Source: Lelliottia sp. JS-SCA-14 (GTDB lineage Bacteria; Pseudomonadota; Gammaproteobacteria; Enterobacterales; Enterobacteriaceae). Taken from it: DNA of 64,000 nt. How positions within the stretch are numbered: the first letter of the stretch is position 1; each line of letters starts with the position of its first letter. Positions 63,178-64,000 of the stretch are shown in pieces. The stretch spans positions 806,001-870,000 of the forward strand of contig NZ_CP141606.1 of NCBI RefSeq assembly GCF_035593345.1, in the 5' to 3' direction. The notes under the pieces were generated by a model. That model did not search any database, was not told the DNA's origin, and saw only the letters and a program-made list of their open reading frames with translations. A program made the translations under genes and the position numbers.

Positions 63178-64000
63178 ATGGCGCTCAAAACTGCTCAGCC
63201 AATGAGTCCTTCGCTGCGTAAAATCGCAGTCGTCGTAGCCACAGCGGTAAGCGGCATGTCTGCTTTAGCACATGCGGCTGAAACCCCTAAAAAAGAAGAA
63301 ACCATCACCGTTACCGCGGCGCCTGCTGCGACGGAAAGTGCATGGGGACCGGCGGCGACCATCGCGGCGCGTCAATCTGCGACCGGGACCAAAACCGATA
63401 CGCCTATCCAGAAGGTGCCGCAGTCTATTTCTGTGGTGACTGCCGAAGAGATGGCGCTGCACCAGCCACGCTCGGTGAAAGAGGCGTTGAGCTACACCCC
63501 AGGCGTTGCCGTTGGCACGCGTGGCGCATCGAACACCTATGACTATCTGGTGATCCGCGGTTTTGCGGCCGATGGTCAGAGCCAGAACAACTACCTCGAT
63601 GGTATGAAGATGCAGGGCAACTTCTATAACGACGCGGTAATTGACCCTTACATGCTGGAGCGCGCCGAAATCATGCGTGGTCCGGTTTCCGTCCTGTACG
63701 GAAAAAGCAGCCCAGGCGGTTTGCTGAACATGGTCAGCAAGCGCCCGATGACGGAGCCGCTGAAAGAGATCCAGTTTAAAGTCGGCACCGACAGCCTGTT
63801 CCAGACCGGGTTTGACTTCAGCGATGCTATCGACGATGACGGCGTGTACTCCTACCGTCTGACCGGCGTGGCGCGTTCCAATAACGCCCAGCAGGAGCGT
63901 GCGGAAGAGCAGCGTTATGCCATCGCGCCGTCGTTCTCCTGGCGTCCGGATGACAAAACGAACTTCACCTTCCTCTCTTACTTCCAGAACGAGCCAGAAA
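63178..64000 (+). CDS. fhuA: FhuA, ferrichrome TonB-dependent receptor (5' part only)
   Basis: Outer-membrane receptor for ferrichrome; also a phage and colicin M receptor in E. coli. The first 274 codons are present and open to the window edge. Signal peptide about residues 1-36 (LRKIAVVVATAVSGMSALAHA), then a TonB box region ETITVTAAPA, the plug domain with VPQSISVVTAEEM, EALSYTPGVAVGTRG, and ERAEIMRGPVSVLYGKSSPGG. The beta-barrel begins near LKEIQFKVGTDSLFQTG. The rest of fhuA and fhuCDB should follow outside the window. Confidence 0.97.
   Translation, partial: MALKTAQPMSPSLRKIAVVVATAVSGMSALAHAAETPKKEETITVTAAPAATESAWGPAATIAARQSATGTKTDTPIQKVPQSISVVTAEEMALHQPRSVKEALSYTPGVAVGTRGASNTYDYLVIRGFAADGQSQNNYLDGMKMQGNFYNDAVIDPYMLERAEIMRGPVSVLYGKSSPGGLLNMVSKRPMTEPLKEIQFKVGTDSLFQTGFDFSDAIDDDGVYSYRLTGVARSNNAQQERAEEQRYAIAPSFSWRPDDKTNFTFLSYFQNEPE

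Overview
The window is a stretch of enterobacterial chromosome colinear with the part of the E. coli K-12 map that runs from ftsW to fhuA. Protein lengths, gene order and overlaps match E. coli gene by gene, but residue differences are spread throughout. A 187-residue AmpD and a PQQ glucose dehydrogenase fit Enterobacter or a close relative such as Lelliottia or Leclercia. The species is inferred, not proven.

Layout. 1-12118: the end of the division and cell wall (dcw) cluster on the + strand (ftsW fragment, murG, murC, ddlB, ftsQ, ftsA, ftsZ, lpxC), then secM-secA. 12178-15451: mutT, the minus-strand set coaE-zapD-yacG, and guaC. 15487-21095: type IV pilus-like genes (ppdD-hofB-hofC), nadC, and divergently ampD-ampE. 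21114-23472: a two-gene sugar module (GH43 glycosidase plus GPH-family symporter) inserted between ampE and aroP. 23634-32627: aroP, then pdhR-aceE-aceF-lpd (pyruvate dehydrogenase). 32675-35024: two secreted or membrane-anchored proteins of unknown function (DUF2950 and DUF3300/YacH). 35191-35703: a small locus that looks like a type I toxin-antitoxin pair. 35917-46908: acnB, yacL, speED, yacC, cueO, gcd, hpt, can. 47016-50568: yadGH transporter, yadI, yadE. 50570-57735: a mostly minus-strand block with panBCD, folK-pcnB, gluQ, dksA, sfsA, thpR. 57809-64000: hrpB, mrcB and the start of fhuA.

Most of the window is core housekeeping: peptidoglycan and septum synthesis, protein export, the link between glycolysis and the TCA cycle, polyamine, pantothenate and folate synthesis, RNA polyadenylation, copper and iron handling. 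Compared with K-12, the yad fimbrial cluster is missing between panB and folK, and yadD is missing between panD and panC.

The strongest unusual signal is upstream of acnB. A 39-codon hydrophobic ORF on the minus strand has a good ribosome binding site, a long 5' leader and its own terminator. Divergently from it lies a predicted ~82-nt structured RNA with a promoter and a terminator. The 5' end of that RNA can pair over 14 consecutive positions with the leader of the small-protein mRNA. That is the architecture of divergent type I toxin-antitoxin systems. Other notable items are an AUU start codon for pcnB, a 122-bp palindromic repeat before gluQ, a dispersed CCCTCTCC-type repeat partly used as terminators, and readable operators for PdhR, CueR, CRP, TyrR and Fur.
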